Origin: Lentzea sp.
GTDB lineage: Bacteria; Actinomycetota; Actinomycetes; Mycobacteriales; Pseudonocardiaceae
Assembly (NCBI GenBank): GCA_030146905.1
Contig: JASLAV010000555.1
Location: 1-7,390 of the forward strand
DNA length: 7,390 nt
Direction of reading: 5' to 3'
The notes under the pieces were generated by a model, which had not been told where the DNA came from, did not search any database, and saw nothing but the letters and a program-made list of their open reading frames with translations. Position numbers and translations under genes: made by a program. How positions within the stretch are numbered: the first letter of the stretch is position 1; each line of letters opens with the position of its first letter. Of the stretch, positions 6,874-7,390 are shown piece by piece.

Positions 6874-7390
6874 ACGGTCCACCTCCACACCAGTGGTGGA
6901 CGGCCGCCCTTGGGCAGTGCCGCCGCGTGCTGGCTGGTGCGTTCGAGGCCGGGCACGCGGTCCATCGTGCGGCCCAGGTTGGCCGGGTAGGGGCGGTCGC
7001 CCGTCAGGGACTCGGTGACGTCGAGCGCCTGCGCCGTGGTGAACTCGGGTCCGAGCAGACCCGCGGTGAACGCCACGTCGCGCCAGAGCTTGTCCGCCAG
7101 CAACGGCCGGCAGTCGGCGACGATCCGGTCGTGGTCGAAGGCGAGCGGCGGCACGTCGTCCAGCCGGTGCCAGACCGCCAGGTCACCGGTCGGGCGGGTG
7201 ACGGTGGCCCACAGGGCGATCGAGAGCGTCGGGCCGCGCGGGTCTCGTGACGGCTCGTCGAACGTGGCGAGCTGGCCGGTCGCCGTCACGGACTCCCCGG
7301 CGAGACCCAGCTTTCCCGTGACGGCCCTGGTGGTCGCGTCGCGCAGGCGCTCACCCCTGCCCAGCAGCACGCCGGGAAGCGCCAGCTCCC
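6870..7390 (-). CDS. NrtR-like regulator: degenerate Nudix domain plus winged helix (N-terminus outside window)
   Basis: The frame on the minus strand is open to the right edge, reading ELALPG before a GTG at 7370, so the 5' end is missing; the part seen is about 172 residues. The segment PGVLLGRGERLRDA followed by TTRAVTGKLGL aligns with the Nudix box, but the catalytic REXXEE is RAVTGK, so all three key glutamates are gone and hydrolysis is unlikely. The C-terminal half has LLGPEFTTAQALDVTESL, then an RTMDRVPGLER stretch and a GGRPPLVWRW end, like the winged-helix and wing of NrtR-type Nudix-related transcription factors. Such proteins bind ADP-ribose or sugar nucleotides and regulate NAD or sugar genes; NrtR of Mycobacterium smegmatis controls nadABC. 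The target here is unknown. The stop TAA (6872-6870) overlaps the end of the convergent peptidase gene. Confidence 0.8.
   Translation of the reverse strand, partial: ELALPGVLLGRGERLRDATTRAVTGKLGLAGESVTATGQLATFDEPSRDPRGPTLSIALWATVTRPTGDLAVWHRLDDVPPLAFDHDRIVADCRPLLADKLWRDVAFTAGLLGPEFTTAQALDVTESLTGDRPYPANLGRTMDRVPGLERTSQHAAALPKGGRPPLVWRWTV

Noticed and set aside
5857..6888. Minus-strand 343-codon open frame opposite the peptidase
   Set aside because: Antisense shadow of a gene with intact catalytic motifs; its composition is Arg/Gln/His-rich and no domain is recognised.
5952..7250. Plus-strand 432-codon open frame crossing the peptidase and the minus-strand regulator
   Set aside because: It is out of frame with the peptidase and antisense to the regulator; the translation is Arg/Gly/Val-rich with no domain.
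1..7390. tRNA, rRNA, CRISPR array, insertion sequence or attachment site
   Set aside because: Essentially the whole window is coding with consistent GC-rich codon use. I saw no terminal inverted repeats, transposase motifs, regularly spaced repeats or tRNA-like clover folds.

Overview
This 7.39 kb window is very GC-rich, with GC-dominated third codon positions and GTG as well as ATG starts. That points to a high-GC actinomycete. The mix of families (a DUF4153/DUF4173 membrane protein, a Pls/PosA-type synthetase and a short M1 peptidase) would suit the Pseudonocardiales, but the order is an inference because there is no phylogenetic marker here.

Layout: (1) Positions 1-1841, + strand: the main part of a polytopic membrane protein of the DUF4153/DUF4173 kind. 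Its reading frame is open to the left edge, so the gene is 5'-truncated by the window. (2) Positions 1842-1873: a 32 bp gap, with a perfect inverted repeat just upstream inside the previous gene and a possible -10 box. (3) Positions 1874-5680, + strand: a 1268-residue single-module nonribosomal peptide synthetase with the layout of epsilon-poly-L-lysine synthetase (Pls). It has an adenylation domain, a thiolation domain, then six membrane helices surrounding three tandem soluble domains. The binding-pocket residues I read by alignment to GrsA spell DAESIGTVVK, close to the bacitracin lysine code DAESIGSVCK. (4) Positions 5677-6873, + strand: a compact M1-family zinc metallopeptidase (HEXXH-X18-E), joined to the synthetase by a 4 bp ATGA overlap and carrying an in-frame TTA at codon 10. 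(5) Positions 6870-7390, - strand: the C-terminal part of an NrtR-like regulator with a degenerate Nudix domain and a winged-helix tail. It is convergent with, and overlaps by 4 bp, the peptidase gene.

Working model: the synthetase and the peptidase form a translationally coupled pair that makes and trims or degrades an isopeptide-linked homopolymer of a basic amino acid, most likely lysine. The model rests on the known Streptomyces albulus pair of Pls and the zinc aminopeptidase Pld. The upstream membrane protein may be co-transcribed, but its role is unknown. The Nudix-like regulator is probably unrelated (NAD or sugar metabolism).

There is no gene-free stretch longer than 32 bp between genes. 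I saw no RNA genes, insertion sequences, CRISPR arrays or convincing terminators.
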